From positions 380,824 through 444,823 of the forward strand of contig BDDD01000358.1 in assembly GCA_001972305.1 (NCBI GenBank): a DNA stretch of 64,000 bases, in the 5' to 3' direction. The stretch comes from Cephalotus follicularis (lineage: Eukaryota > Streptophyta > Magnoliopsida > Oxalidales > Cephalotaceae). Below the pieces are notes generated by a model that saw only the letters and a program-made list of their open reading frames with translations, did not search any database and was not told where the DNA came from. Position numbers and translations under genes: made by a program. Below are positions 9,520 through 21,154 of this stretch, piece by piece. Position 1 is the first letter of the stretch; each line of letters starts with the position of its first letter.

Positions 9520-10991
9520 TGAAGGAATCGGATATACCGACTCCGGTGCCAAAATGGACATAGGGTGTGGAAGTGTATAATAAAATTTTAAACAATCAAA
9601 CATGCAGCGGAATAACACCCTATATAACATAAACAAGTCCATAAAGGCACGTCCACAGATCCCATGGATCACCACAACATCAGCATAACTGAATATGTGT
9701 CACCATTGCAACCATTGGTGACACACAAACATGGCAAGAAGAAGAGGGAGAGCCAAAAGTAATACCAGTGGGTGTTGGCTCCTTCGTTCTTTGCCGGTAC
9801 AAGCTTGAGTAGACTCCCTTTGATCTTCTCCAAGCTCCAGGTACAACAGGTAAATCTCCCAACAAGCTCCAATAGCTAGAACTCACTCACTCACTCACTT
9901 AGCTTAGAAAAGGAGTATTGATTATGACCAATGAAGTCAGTAATCAATCCACCCTAGATAAGCCTTGCTTGGTGTATATCAATTTAGGAATCACTCTCAG
10001 TCTACAGAGAGTATCGAAGTCTAATTGCCCAGCAAAACTCCAAAAACCACACATACTCTCTTCTGCAGAAATGCTTATAATACCAGCCCTTAATTCTCTC
10101 TCCCAATCTCCCATTAACTTAGAATCATGGCCTTCACTCCCTGGGAGTTTGAAGCCATGATTCCCACGTTTCTAAAACGTGTAGAATCAAGAGAAACCGG
10201 CTAAGGATGTGAGAGAAGTAGTGCCCACGAGTTGCGGTCGTGCAAAGGCTGCACGTTCTGCTCAAAGACGTCGACTCCTTTCAAAAAGACGTCGACTCAT
10301 TTGCTACGTGGCACTAAAGCACATCGATGTTTTCTAAAATACATCAACGTCTTTATCAAAGAAACGCATCGACGTCTTTCTAAAAGACGTCGACGCTTTC
10401 TGGCCAGTCATGCACGAAAGGTTTAACTTTCTTAGTGATTTCATATAATTTTCAAATATTGGTTAAGTAAGATTAAACACATGTGTTTCCACAAAATGTA
10501 AAATCCACACAACCGATATTTGACACCAAGACTTAATATGTCTAACATATTAAAGACCTAGTCATTATAAGGCAGGGACCCTTTAAAAACTTGGTTATCA
10601 GAGAGGTGTTCATAAATTACTGAAATACCCCTCAGGTTCGGTATAGCCATTCTAAATGGTTCACGACCAATTAAATGCTATTAGAATAATATCCAATATT
10701 ATCCAGATGGAAAAATTAATCTAATTAATTTTCCCAACACCTCAATAACCAATAAGGAATAAGGTAACCAGTCTCACAGCCTCCATGCCAGGAATCCAAC
10801 CTTATGTCAGGGCATCACTAGTATAAGTAGGTAATCATAAAACTACTTCAATTATGTGATAAAATACAAGTGATATAGCCATAACAAATTTTAGCACACA
10901 TCATATATATAAAAGAATAAGATTGTTCTATACAAGATAAGATACAATGTGACAACCCATCTAATGGCTTATCGGGTCACTATATCTAACA
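9520..10991 (-). repeat. R3 right (5') LTR
   Basis: 1472 bp, minus strand TGTTAGATATAG to ...CCTTCA, followed by the PBS. Contains a palindrome cluster at 10265-10402. The outer 477 bp (10515-10991) has no counterpart in the left LTR. Confidence 0.85.
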
Positions 10992-13207
10992 TATACATGC
11001 TCAAAAGATCATGGAATGAATTATATGGCTTGTTGATCATGAGATGATAACGGTTTTTAATAGTTTACAAGCATCTAGATTTTTGTTTAAATCGTCATAA
11101 GTTCCAACAAAGTGTTGAAGCCCCGGCGAAAAAACTCCGCAAACTCCTTGAAAACTTCCTCCTCAAAAGCTGGAGAAGCCTTATAGTCTTCCATGGCATT
11201 TTCTATTAACGCTTGGAATTCAGCCGAAGCTTTGAACTCCATAAGAGCTTTGTCCACCGCCACTTTTGTCCACCGCCACTTGAGTCAGAGCAGTTTCCAT
11301 CTCTTGGATCCTAGAGAACCTCTCATTCGTAGCCTTCAGCGTGTCATAAAGTCGTGAATGAGCCCGAGCGAGTTTCTCTTTGTCCTCCTTTTCCTTGGCC
11401 AAAACTTCAAGAGCATGCCTCTTCTCTTCTAGAACTGACTCTTGGGCCCCAAGAACTTCTTCCATATGGGCATGGGCCGAATCAGCTGCCTGCTTAAGCG
11501 TTGTGACCTCTTCGTGAAGCTGGTTAATAAACTCATGGTTGACCTTAGAATTTTTCATCATCATATGGATATCATTCAGAGCCTGCCAAAGAAATACCAG
11601 AGTCAAAAGAAGAACAAAGGTGTATCTAAAAAGAAAAAGAGGAAGAACCCACATACCCAAATACTGTTCCGAACGCAGTGATTCCAGAGCTGGTCAAGGG
11701 TCCAACCCTTTCTTGCATTTATCTCGGAGGGAAGGAAGCACATCCTGCTAAGCTCAAAAGGTGCGCCTGGAGTATTCAGGTCTCGACTAGAGTCGCCAAA
11801 TGCTTCAAGCTCTTCTTCCACCTGGTTGACGTCCCCAGGCACACCAAGGCGGATGGGATCCCGAGAACTCACCTCGGGGGAGCAGTTGCTTGACCGCGAG
11901 AAGAGCCTTCTCCGCCATGCGTTCCCTTGTGTTTCTTAGATGGAGGAACAGGCGGAGCAGAAGAGGGAAAATCCTCAACAACTCGTTTTCCACTGTCAGA
12001 CCTCATCTTGGTAGCAGTGGCAGTAGCACCTTCCTTCTTTCCTCTTTTCCTAGCCCCCGCAATGGCTTCCCTTAAGGCTTTCTGCTTTGCCTCGGTAGCG
12101 TCCTATTCTTTTTCTCTATTAGCCCTCAAGACGTCTGCGATAGGGCGCCGAGAAGCCATTACTGTAGAAAAAAATGAATTGGAGTTAAAATAATGAATTA
12201 CAAAAAATAATGAGTGAAGAAATTAGAAGCAGAGGATGAGAGGAAGGCTTAATACAGCTTTCCCCCTTGTTAACACGCATAACTTCGGGTTCTTCTCTGC
12301 TATCTTGAACTCCCCCTCTCTCTATCCCCATTGAAATCTCCTCTGCATCGTCCAAGATGTTTCTGCGACCTCGGGACGTACTCAGCCCAACGTCGCACAA
12401 ACGGTCCTCGGTTATGGTAGAATTCACCTCTTCTGGCTCCAGCGCTGATAGCTTTGCAAGGTCTGCCTTATCTGCCTCAGATAAAATTGCTCTCTGATTG
12501 AGGCGTTGGGTGTCCAACGAATCACACCAATGAGAGGGACTAAAGCCAAGGAGATTCCTGATAAGGAAGTACCTCTCCCTCCAGTTTTTGATGGATTTCG
12601 TAGGATCTACCAACAGTTTCTTGATCAGACCAGTGCGCGACTTGAAGTAGTATCCGCGCTTGCTAGGAGATGGGTGAGGACATGAAACTCCTTCAACAGC
12701 CCCACTGTCGGTGTCACCTATGCTTCCAAACACTTCACCAAGAAACTCATTATGAAGTTCCAGAACTGTGCTTGAAGGAGTGAGGGATGAAGTCTGAAAA
12801 TCCTCAAAACCGCAATAGCGAAGAGGGTACAGGAAGTCTCAAACCATGTGAGAGAGCATCCTAAAAAACCACGCAGAGGTCAGGTCTACTCTCTGTGGCC
12901 TCCATGGGATCTCGGGGAAGGGAGAACGTTTAGCCCTTAGGAAAGCAATATGATTTAGCCAACTTTGTCACTTTTTCGCGACTAAGTACGCTTCTATCGA
13001 AGTGTGTCCTAAAGACTTGACTCCCAGCTTCATAAGAGGCGACTTCAGGACCACCCACTACAGTGGCATCCATGGCTTCCTCTGCGCCAAGAGGACACTC
13101 GGCAAAACAAGCCTAATTATGATCCAAAGGTCCGCTCAAAGCTAGACCACATCACTAATGCTCCTCCTCTTCTGATAAGCACAGAAAAGGAAGACCATGG
13201 GGGCATA

Positions 13208-13678
13208 TGATATGGAAAAAAATTATACATTATTAAGGCACTAACACGTGTCCTTTAATACCCACAATTACGGGTAAAAATGGCCAATACATGGTCTTAA
13301 TAGGGAAGAAAACGCTTTAACCTACAATGAAGAAATGACCTGGAATCCCGTCCATTTCCAAGGGACCAGTAACTCCACAATGATACTAGTAGACGTTACA
13401 GTAAGGTAAGGCTATAAATACTCCCAAAAAAGACTGAGGGAGTGTCGAGAAATTTTCCATTGACACTTACTATTTTCTCTGCACAATAACTGGCTTAAGC
13501 ATCGGAGTGTCCCCGAGAGGAAAACCTCCTGGACTTTCGATAGATTGCTTTCTCTTTGTGTAGGGAGGTCTAAAGAACACAAATCCAACATCTTCTCCCG
13601 AGCATTCAACGCGTTTCCTCCAATAAATCAAATCTTCACACGTGGAGGACTGTTGTAAAGTTGATTTCAGCATCAACA
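13208..13678 (+). repeat. 3' LTR of G1
   Basis: Starts TGATATGGAAAA after the conserved GGGGGCATA and ends TCAGCATCAACA. TATAAATACTCCC at 13411-13423 is the likely TATA box, and CGGAGTGTCCCCGAG is shared with the G3 LTR. The 471 bp compare with 509 in G2, 554 in G4 and 607 in G3. Confidence 0.85.
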
Positions 13679-13681
13679 AAC

Positions 13682-14015
13682 CACAAGTGATGTGATATCA
13701 CAAATGTATCGCAAGTAAGTTATTAAAATATCATTGGTATTTTTTTTAAACATCATTAGTGATGTTTTAACTTTTAATAAAACAATCACCAGAAGTAATG
13801 TTATCAATCACAAGTGATGTGACATCACAAGTGAATTGTCAAAATATTATTGATGATTATTTTATTAAAAATCAAAACATTATTAATACCGATGATATTT
13901 TGACGATTTACTTGTGATGCATTTGTGATGCTACATCATGCTTTATAGCATTACTCAATCACTGGTGATATTTTGACAACTCACTCACTTGTAATGTACT
14001 TACGGTGTCACCTTA
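13682..14015. repeat. Imperfect inverted repeat (MITE-like)
   Basis: The left arm at about 13687-13740 (GTGATGTGATATCACAAATG...) pairs with the right arm at about 13886-13941 (...ATTTGTGATGCTACATCATG). Further partial copies of the arms lie at 13802-13852 and 13961-14013. The foldback and small size suggest a miniature transposon or its remnant. I could not define a TSD. Confidence 0.6.
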
Positions 14016-14174
14016 GTTATGGTTAATAATATTACTCTAGTTTCTTTGTCATTTTTTGAGTTTGGATTCAATTTTTAAGTTTTATATTATATTTTTAAAT
14101 ATTGATTGAGGATGATCTTATCATTAAAGATGATTTCATAATATCTTTTTCCTCAATCAATGGTGAAAAATAAA

Positions 14175-14177
<3 letters not shown>

Positions 14178-14262
<85 letters not shown>
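14178..14262. repeat. (TA)n microsatellite
   Basis: About 84 bp of TA dinucleotides broken once by ACTATATA near 14221. Confidence 0.95.
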
Positions 14263-14263
<1 letters not shown>

Positions 14264-14923
14264 TATCTCTTTTTTTTTTCTCTTGAAGAAAATATTTTAT
14301 AGCATATGTTGGTTTGATTAAAAATAGCACTGATGGTTACAACTAAGATTTGAATGAGCTTTAATTTAATTTATACGTAATACTATTTTTTTTGGTTTTT
14401 TAGGACAATTGATAGATAATTGTTTAATAAAATTGAGTGAGAGATTACACATTTTAGTGATAAAATTAAATATGAATAAATTATTATGGTGGTAGATCAT
14501 CTTTTTATGGCAACGACATAAATTTTTTTTACTTAAATATTTTGATGTGATATTAACACAATTTATTTATTATTATTATTATTATTTTTTCTAGAAAACT
14601 GTCTTGAAAAATGTTGTCTTAAAAACTGGTGATGCTAAATAGTTTTTAGACATAAAAAACACCAATTTGAAAACAAAAAATTGTTTGAAAGCATTTAACC
14701 AAACAAAAAATATTGATAGCTTCCTTATGGGATTGCCGTAAATGATGATACCGTAGCATGGTCAGCAAACTACTGTCGTCATTTATCAAAGGAAAATAAC
14801 GATGAGAACCACATTTTAATTAGTTCAATCAACAATGAGTTCATAAATAAGAGGTAACTTTTCATTTCCCTCCCAAGTGTAGTTGCTTTAATCGACAATC
14901 AAACTGAAATTTGGTGTTACAAC

Positions 14924-15432
14924 CGTTGATACAGAAATCACTTCCTCAACAGTACCCCACGTGTAGGGTTTTGATTTACAGAGGAAACACTGCTAATCCT
15001 CCGAGAGATGGTGTTTTGGTTGGTGTTTGATCGTCTTCTCTGCACAAATGAATCAAACTAATCGTAGGTCCAGAAGGTTTCACTCCTGGGGACTCTCCGA
15101 TGCTTAAGTCGAAAAAGACAGTGAAGACAATACAAATGTGCTTTAAGTGTATAAAAATGACGGACCTGTGTAATGTGTTGTTTTGTTGTATTTATAGTGC
15201 CTGGTTGTAACTGCCTTGCTTGACTTGCGAATATGATTATTGTACCCCTGAGGAAATGCCGAGTATCTCACCATTTCCCTGATTCTCCACCTGATTTTGC
15301 GCCATAGCTTTATTGTGCGTTACTTCTTCAAACTGGTAACGCCCGACCACATGTCTATAGCCTTGGATGACATTTGTCTTATTTTCTTGAGGACACGTGG
15401 CGTTGTTTATGGGCAGAATTTTTTCCATATTA
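14924..15432 (-). repeat. 3' LTR of G2
   Basis: 509 bp. On the minus strand it starts TAATATGG (TG eroded) after the conserved purine tract ending GGGCATA and ends TATCAACG. The TATA box is GTATTTATAGTGCC on the plus strand (15188-15201), that is, TATAAATAC on the minus strand. It aligns with the 5' LTR at 31383-31847. Confidence 0.85.
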
Positions 15433-16022
15433 TATGCCCTCGTGGTCTTCATTTTCTGGGCTTGACAGAGGATGGAGACCAATTTTGGCCTGGCTTTGAG
15501 CGAGGCCTATTATCCATTTGTGAAATGGACCAAATCTTCTATTGGGCCTTGCTACACGCCCTGGTCGGGCATTTAATGTGACACGGCATGACAAATGTCG
15601 CTTTCGCTTCATATCTCTTTAATTAATGCCCATCATTATGCGAAAGTGGAAGAGTTTTGAATGCCTTTGTCTTTTCGACTCCCACGCATAAACTCTTCGT
15701 TTCCCGCACCTGACTTGATAGAACAATCTCCACCGTTTAGATGAATAAAGATCCAAAGGTCGGAAAGCAATCCAAAGTTCTTTAAATTCCCCCTTCTCTT
15801 GGTGAAAAACTCTTTACGCTTTCTTACCTTCTAAAACTCTGAACCCTCTGAAAATTCTCTGCTTTACTAATCTTCAACTCCAATCCTTTCTTCGGTTCTT
15901 CACCACCAAAGTACCCAGGTGAATACATTTTCTTCGTTTATTCTTATCTCTCTGTTTGAGCACCCAAAGGTTTCTCTCTGCTTCTGTGTTCCTGTCGTTC
16001 TCTCTCTCACACAGAAACTACA
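15433..16022 (+). promoter_or_regulatory. Upstream region of the G2 antisense gene
   Basis: Begins at the minus-strand purine tract (TATGCCCTCGTGGTC on plus) and runs to the ATG at 16023. TTTAAATTCCCCC at 15781-15793 matches TTTAAATACCC at 36613 in G4 and is the best TATA-like candidate. I infer that this region is the aORF promoter and 5' leader. Confidence 0.45.
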
Positions 16023-18351
16023 ATGGCTAGAACCAAGCAAACTAAGAGGTAAATTAGATCTTCCGAGGAGGTAGCCCAAGCAACGGGAGGGGTAACCATA
16101 GCTGAGCATCCCCTTGGTGCCGAGGAGAACATGGAGGCCACTGTTGCATAGGCTCCCGACGTTGCTTCAACCGAGGCCGGAGTCCAAGTTTTTAGGACCC
16201 ATTTCGACCAAAGCGTGCTACGCCCGAGGAAGGTGAAGGAACTAGCTGAAAAATACTCCTTCCCGAGCAGCCTGGTATATGGAATTCCTGATGACCCTAG
16301 GGAGGTCACAAAGAGCAAACCCGACCTCTTCGTGGTGTTCCTGGATGCTCTGGACCATGGGCCAAGGCTTCCTCTGCCATCCTTTTCCATATTCATCTTG
16401 AGGCATTACCAAATCCACCCATCTATGCTTCAAGCTTAGTCTTAGGGGTTCATCATCGGCTTTCTAGTGAGGTGCTTGGAGGCAGGGGTGATAGCCATTA
16501 TGGGGCTATTCAAAGAGTTCCACATTGTGAACGCCTATCCAGGCAAGCGTGGCTTCTACTTCAAGTCTCGCATGAGTCAGACCAAGAAACTATTGACGGA
16601 GAATACAGAGTCGGTCAAGGGCTGGAGGGGGAGGTATTTCATGGTCATGAACCTTCCTGGTTTCACTCCCTGTCCATGGTGTGACACTTTGGATATTGGG
16701 CGCCTTAATTAGGGATGACTTTGACCGAGGCCAAGAAGGCCGACCAAGAGAAACTATTTGCTCTGGCTCCCGAGGATGTGAACTCCGTGGTGTTTAAGGA
16801 TCGCTTGTGTCGAGTTGGGCTAAGCATGTCCTCGGGTCATCGGGTTCGCCTGGAGATGGAAGAGGAGATCCCTGTGGGGGTTGAGAGAGAGGGAGACCAG
16901 GATCCCAAGATGAACTTGTATCCTTAGCTTTTGTCGAAGGAGAGAGCCGCATTAAGCTTTCATTTTAATACTTTGTCTTCAGTTTTATTTCATTTTGTTT
17001 TTGATGTGCTTGTAACTCTTTCTTCGTGATTCCTTGCAGCGATGGAATCTCGGCAACCTACTATTGATGTCATAAGGGCTGGTCAGGAGAAAGCCAAAGC
17101 TGCCAGGATTGAGGAGCAGAGGCAAGAAGCCCTGAGGAAGAAAAAGACCCTCCAAAAAGCTGCTACCGAGAAGGCCAAGAGGGCGGCCGAGGAGGTTGCT
17201 ACTAAGGCCAAAGCTGATGCCCAAGCTAGGTCTCAGGCCAAGGCTGATGAAGCCAGGGCTAGGGCTGAGGCCGAGGAGTCCAGGACCAAGATTGCTCATG
17301 GAAAAAGGCTTGCTACTGATGAACTGGCCCATCCTTCGAGAAGGTAGAGGAGGACAGATGATGGAGATGCATCTTGGGATGGAGCTACCGAGGAAAGCTC
17401 CTAGGACCCCGAGTTCCCTGATCAGCCCAAGGAGCTCGGGCAAGTAAGACAGATCCTCAAAGAGCTAGGCAGCCCTTGTGTTAGTCTGAAGATGCCAGGG
17501 GTCGCGATCGAGCGTGGCAGGTCGGGGCTCTTTCCCCTCGAGATGGAAGTTACGCAGAAATGGTCTATTGGCCAAATTTGGGCTCACCTCTTCCAAAGTA
17601 ACTTCAGGGTATGCGAGGTTCTCCCATTTTTTCCTTTTAGAAGAATCTTTGCTCCTTTCCGAACCTTGTGTTTCTTTTTCAGGCCGTGGGAGATGCCTGC
17701 TTCCTGTTGGAGAAAGCTAAGGAGGATGAGGGCTTGATTGAGTAGCTCGAGCCTGAAAATGCCCTGCTCAGGAGGTCATCTAACGAGGCTCGTGCCTAGC
17801 TGGAGGAGGTGCTCGGGGCCCAAGAGACTATCATTATCGAGAAAAGTCGGGCTCTTGAGGAGCTGGCAGTGGAGAAGAGAATCAAGGAGTCTGTGGTTCA
17901 CAGCAATATCAGGCTTAAGGACAAGTTGAAGGCTTATAGCGAAAAGCTTTCAAAGTTTCATGAACTGGAGACTGCTCAGACTAAAGCAGCGGTAGAGAGA
18001 GCCATTCTGGACTTCAAGGCTTCCTCGGAGTTCCGAGATGCTCAGGCCAAGGCTGTAGAGGACTTCAGAGCTTCTTCAGAGTTTCAGGATGCTCTGACCA
18101 AGGCTGTGGACGACTTTAAGGCCTCTGATGATTTTAACAATGAGGTCCTCAATGATTCTTTGGTCCTTTATCATCGGGGATTTTATACCTGTCGAAACTT
18201 GGTCGGATGTCATCCGAAGCTTCCACTGGACTCCCTTATTTGTGGTCCATCGGTGACCGCATATGATTTTATTCCCGATGTGGTCAAAGAAGCAGAAGAT
18301 GAAGCACTTCAGGCCTACGATGAGGAACATAGTCATGCTCGGGAACCTTAA
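16023..18351 (+). pseudogene. Antisense gene (aORF) of G2, Transposase_28-like, multi-exon
   Basis: It begins MARTKQTKR, then a TAA. The N-terminal domain (16200-16930) includes RTHFDQSVLRPRKVKELAEKY and LFVVFLDALDHGPRLPLPSF, followed by LRHYQIHPSMLQA and GFIIGFLVRCLEAG, the layout of the putative gypsy-type transposon domain (PF04195). YFKSRMSQTKKLL and WRGRYFMVMNLPGF come next. A splice-acceptor-like TTGCAG ends at 17039, then an Ala/Lys/Glu-rich coil follows to 17347. A likely intron (GT 17609, AG 17682) precedes a second coil with three DFKASSEF-type repeats and the end CRNLVGCHPKLPLDSLICGPS. Several stops (TAA, TAG) break it. It is transcribed toward pol. Function is unknown. Confidence 0.75.
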
Positions 18352-18880
18352 AGATCGCTTGGAGTAGATTCTCTCAAAATGGTTCCATTCATCCCCCCTA
18401 CCGAGGATCCTGACTTTGAGCCTTTGGCCTAGGATCCTCCACTTGAGCCTATGGCCCAGGATTCTACTCTTGAGCCCGCAGTTGTGGATCCTCCTTCTGA
18501 ATCTATGGCCAAGGATCCTCCACCACCTCCTTCTCCCGTTGTACACGACATCCCTTCAGGGGATGAAATCTATAGTAGATTTTTTTCCTTCTTTTTTCCT
18601 TGTACTTTTTTCTTTTGCAATGTAATTCTCTTTTGATTAATAAAATACAAGACTTTTGGAAGCTCGGATCTTTTCTTTATGATCTTCTATGCTTTTTGCC
18701 TTGTATGCTTGAGCTTCATTCTTGTACCCACGATTCCCTTAGGAAAAATTTATCGTAAGTAACAGAGCTTGACTTGTGCTTCATATGAGCATTGCGATTC
18801 CCCTTAGGAACTTTAGCTTGGCCTAACTTATAGACTTTTTATATTGTGGTCTTACAGTTTTCAGACCGAGCTACCTAAGC
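18352..18880 (+). other. 3' end region of the G2 antisense gene
   Basis: Pro-rich degenerate coding tail (repeats of GATCCTCC units, 18410-18530) ending DIPSGDE, as in G4. AATAAAATAC at about 18640 is the likely poly(A) signal of the plus-strand transcript. Confidence 0.5.
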
Positions 18881-19190
18881 TTTCTAGTCCCCATAGGACA
18901 CTCTGTATAAAAAATGCTTAGGCAAAGAGACTTGATCTTTACGAGTTCTTAAGTATTCATAGACCAAGTTTTAGGTCTACTCGGACCAGTTCTTACGGGT
19001 TTTCCGAGTAGGATCTCGTCTGATCCGTTAAATTCTAGACCAGGTCATCTGAGCTTGTAGCCCTCATTGGGACACTTATTTCAAAGTGCTCAGTCCAACG
19101 AACTTGATCGTTGTGAGTTCTTATAGATTCACCTCACAAGACACGATATTGGTCTGGTCGGACAAGTTCTTATGGACTTGCCAGCTAGTG
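18880..19190. repeat. Dimer of a roughly 165-bp unit in the G2 spacer
   Basis: Two head-to-tail copies: GACTTGATCTTTACGAGTTC and AACTTGATCGTTGTGAGTTC, each followed by a GGTCT...GGAC(C/A)AGTTCTTA segment. Equivalent to the dimers in G1, G3 and G4. Confidence 0.7.
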
Positions 19191-19194
19191 TTTG

Positions 19195-19420
19195 CTCCCT
19201 TTGGAGTCTTATTTCTTCCTTAGAATTATTTTTGCTCACTTAGGAGTCTTTTGTTGATCAATTCTAGGTGCTCCTCAGATGGAGTCCTTGGTGCTCCTCG
19301 GAAGGAGTCTTTAGTGCTCCTCAGATAGGAGTCTTTGGTGCTCCTTGGAACGATTCTTTAGTGCTCCTCGGAAGGAGTCTCGAGTGCTTCTCGGATGGGA
19401 GTCTTTACTGCTTTGAGACC
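19195..19420. repeat. GTGCTCCTCGGAAGGAGTCTTTA array of G2
   Basis: About eight units of 20-25 bp with the palindromic core CTCCTCGGAAGGAG. They lie between the converging 3' ends of pol and the antisense gene. Confidence 0.8.
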
Positions 19421-19705
19421 TTGGTTATTTATTTACTCCCGTAAGAGTTTCGAGTCTTCGTGAGACTTAAGGAGCTCTAGTATTGTGTCAAGGTCTGCTC
19501 TGATTGCTCCCTTAGGTGCGTGGTCAGACAAGCTTGTATCAAAGCTTCTTGATCAAGGGAACTGATCGGTGGCTATTCGGAGGTTTAAGGACATGAACAT
19601 TGGGCCTCCGGTCCCTTGCAAACTCGAAACTTGTAATCTTGAACATGCTTTCTTTGAGTGAAAAATTCAATTTTATTGATATTTTGAATTTGTACAACTT
19701 ACAAC

Positions 19706-21154
19706 AATTACTGATAGTATTTCCTCAGATGCTCGGCATTCCAAGCTCTGGGAATCTCTCTATCGCCCAGAATTTTGAGTTTGAATGTTCCAGGTTGGAG
19801 CACTCTCTTCACCTTGTAGGGTCCTTCCCAGTTATGGGCTAATTTTCCTCTAGTACCGGTCTGATAAGCGATAGCCACATTGCGTAAGACTAGGTCTCCT
19901 TCCCTTAATGGTCGGGGATTTACCATTTTATTGTAGTAACGGCTCAGCCTCTATTGGTATGCTGCAACTTTGATGGCTGCCTTATCTCTAAGCTATGTCA
20001 CTAAGTCAAGGAGGTTCATCAATCCTTCTTCATTATTTTCCTCACTGAAATGCACAACCCTTGGTGACTGTACTACAATTTCCACTGGTATCATAGCTCA
20101 TGCTCCAAAACAAATGTTGTATGGGGACTCACCAGTTGTGGTTCGAGGAGTGGTTCTATATGCCTATAGTACACTTGGAAACTCCTCTGTCCATCTACCC
20201 TTGCTATCTTCAAGGCGCTTTTTTAGGCCCGAGATGATCTCTTTATTAATCACCTCGGCTTAACCATTGCTCTAGGGGTAGGCTATTGAAGCAAGCCTAT
20301 GCTCAATTCTCCATTCTGTGCAAAAGTTACGGAATGCTTGGCAATCAAACTATTTCCTATTATCTGAGACTATTATTCTTGGGACTCCGAATCTACAGAT
20401 GATTGATTTCCATACGAAGCTCTCCGTGTTCTTCTCTGTTATTGTAGCCAGGGGCTCGGCTTCTACCCATTTGGTGAAGTAGTCCACTGCCACAATCAAG
20501 TACTTCCTCTGCCCCGTTGCTACTGGTAATGGTCCGACGAAGTCCATTCCCCATTGTGCAAAGGGCCAAGGGGCCGTGATAGACGTCAAAGGCTCTGAGG
20601 GTCTTCTGCTTATGTTACCATTCCTCTGACACTTATCACATTTTCTCACAAAATTAATGGCATTCTGATGCATGGTGGGCCAGAAATAGGCCTATCTCAA
20701 CAATTTATTGGATAATGTTCTGCCCCTCGTGTGATTGCCACATACTTCTTCATGAACTTCCCTGAGAGCATGATCGGCCTCTAAGGGGGTCAAACATATT
20801 TGCCAAAGGAAAGAGAAAGACATTTTGTAGAGGACCCCTTCTCAGAATTGGTATCTATTTGATTTGTACACCAATCTTCTTGCCTCCTCTGGGATCTCTG
20901 GCAAAATTCAATCCCTTAGCCAACTGATGAGCGGAGTCATCCAATTCGGCTCTAGTGGTGCATCAATGTCCATCACGTCTACCTCGGAGATGGTGGGCCT
21001 ATCTAGGTAGTCTACTAGCACGGTTTGATTTTTCTCCAATTCCTCCCCTGTAGCTAGTTTTGACAACTGATCTGCTTTAGGTACTTTCACAACTCTGAAT
21101 ATCTGGAAAGCCGACTTCAAGATCTGTACATATGCCAAGTATTTAGCCATCGAG
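19706..21154 (-). pseudogene. Integrase and end of RNase H region of G2 pol
   Basis: Reads down from 21154. MAKYLAYVQILKSAF ends the second RNase H. The integrase zinc region follows near 20670 (KCDKCQR), then WGMDFVGPLPVATGQRKYLIVAVDYFTKW with the first catalytic Asp. PRIIVSDNRK carries the second Asp (usual DNG is changed to DNR). The Glu segment lies near 20250. The C-terminus at 19926-19708 has LREGDLVLRNVAIA, KLAHNWEGPYKVKRVL and WNAEHLRKYYQ. Stops at several places separate the fragments. Non-functional. Confidence 0.85.

Larger units (their letters stand above)
6851..10991 (-). mobile_element. R3: non-coding LTR retrotransposon (LARD-like)
   Basis: Perfect 5-bp TSD TATAC (6846-6850 and 10992-10996). 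The termini are TGAAGG and CTAACA. A direct repeat of about 995 bp (6851-7845 and 9520-10514) is nearly identical. A copia-type PBS, reverse complement TGGTATCAGAGC, at 9506-9517 abuts the right LTR, so the element reads on the minus strand. No gag or pol similarity is seen in 4.1 kb, so it must move with proteins from another element. It is inserted in R2a. Confidence 0.85.
5248..11109. mobile_element. R2a: solo LTR of about 1.7 kb, split by R3
   Basis: Starts TGTGAGAGATAAAG and ends GTTCCAACA, flanked by the perfect 5-bp TSD AAGTG. Removing R3 (6851-10991) and one TATAC leaves about 1.7 kb that aligns with R2b (26479-28276) end to end. Shared text includes AGAACCAAGTTCATGATGAG, GGTCATAGGATTGACACTC and GCATTGCTAGATGTCGATGT. 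No PBS, gag or pol is present, so I call it a solo LTR. The family is not identified; small ORFs inside are not supported. Confidence 0.85.
4895..13075 (-). pseudogene. Antisense gene (aORF) of G1, split by R2a
   Basis: Read on the minus strand from about 13075. The N-terminal Transposase_28-like part runs to about 12230 (VASYEAGSQVFRTHFDRSVLS..., then SPSKRGYYFKSRTGLIKKLL and NWRERYFLIRNLLGF). A nuclear, basic linker and a coiled coil follow (11220-11660: EEVTTLKQAADSAHAHMEEVLGAQESVLEEK). After 5248-11109 (R2a) the C-terminus resumes at 5242-4895 with YNWVVALHPEVPLAPIVC. It converges on pol. The first exon with the MARTKQT start seen in G2 and G3 is missing here; only about 80 bp separate the LTR from the surviving part. 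Stops and frameshifts make it non-functional. Confidence 0.75.
3167..13678 (+). mobile_element. G1: Tat-lineage Ty3/gypsy element, 3' part, multiply interrupted
   Basis: It begins in integrase at the S1 junction and runs through the integrase C-terminus, the spacer arrays, an antisense gene and a 3' LTR at 13208-13678. The solo LTR R2a (5248-11109) interrupts the antisense gene. The 5' half is outside the window. The + strand pol with a - strand antisense gene is the same plan as G2, G3 and G4. Confidence 0.85.
13679..14918. other. Flanking AT-rich DNA between G1 and G2
   Basis: No gene or retroelement part is seen apart from the inverted repeat at 13682-14015 and the (TA)n tract. It may be the chromosomal DNA in which G1 and G2 sit. 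Confidence 0.5.

Noticed and set aside
14178..14262. Regulatory TATA cluster
   Set aside because: A plain TA microsatellite with no gene next to it.
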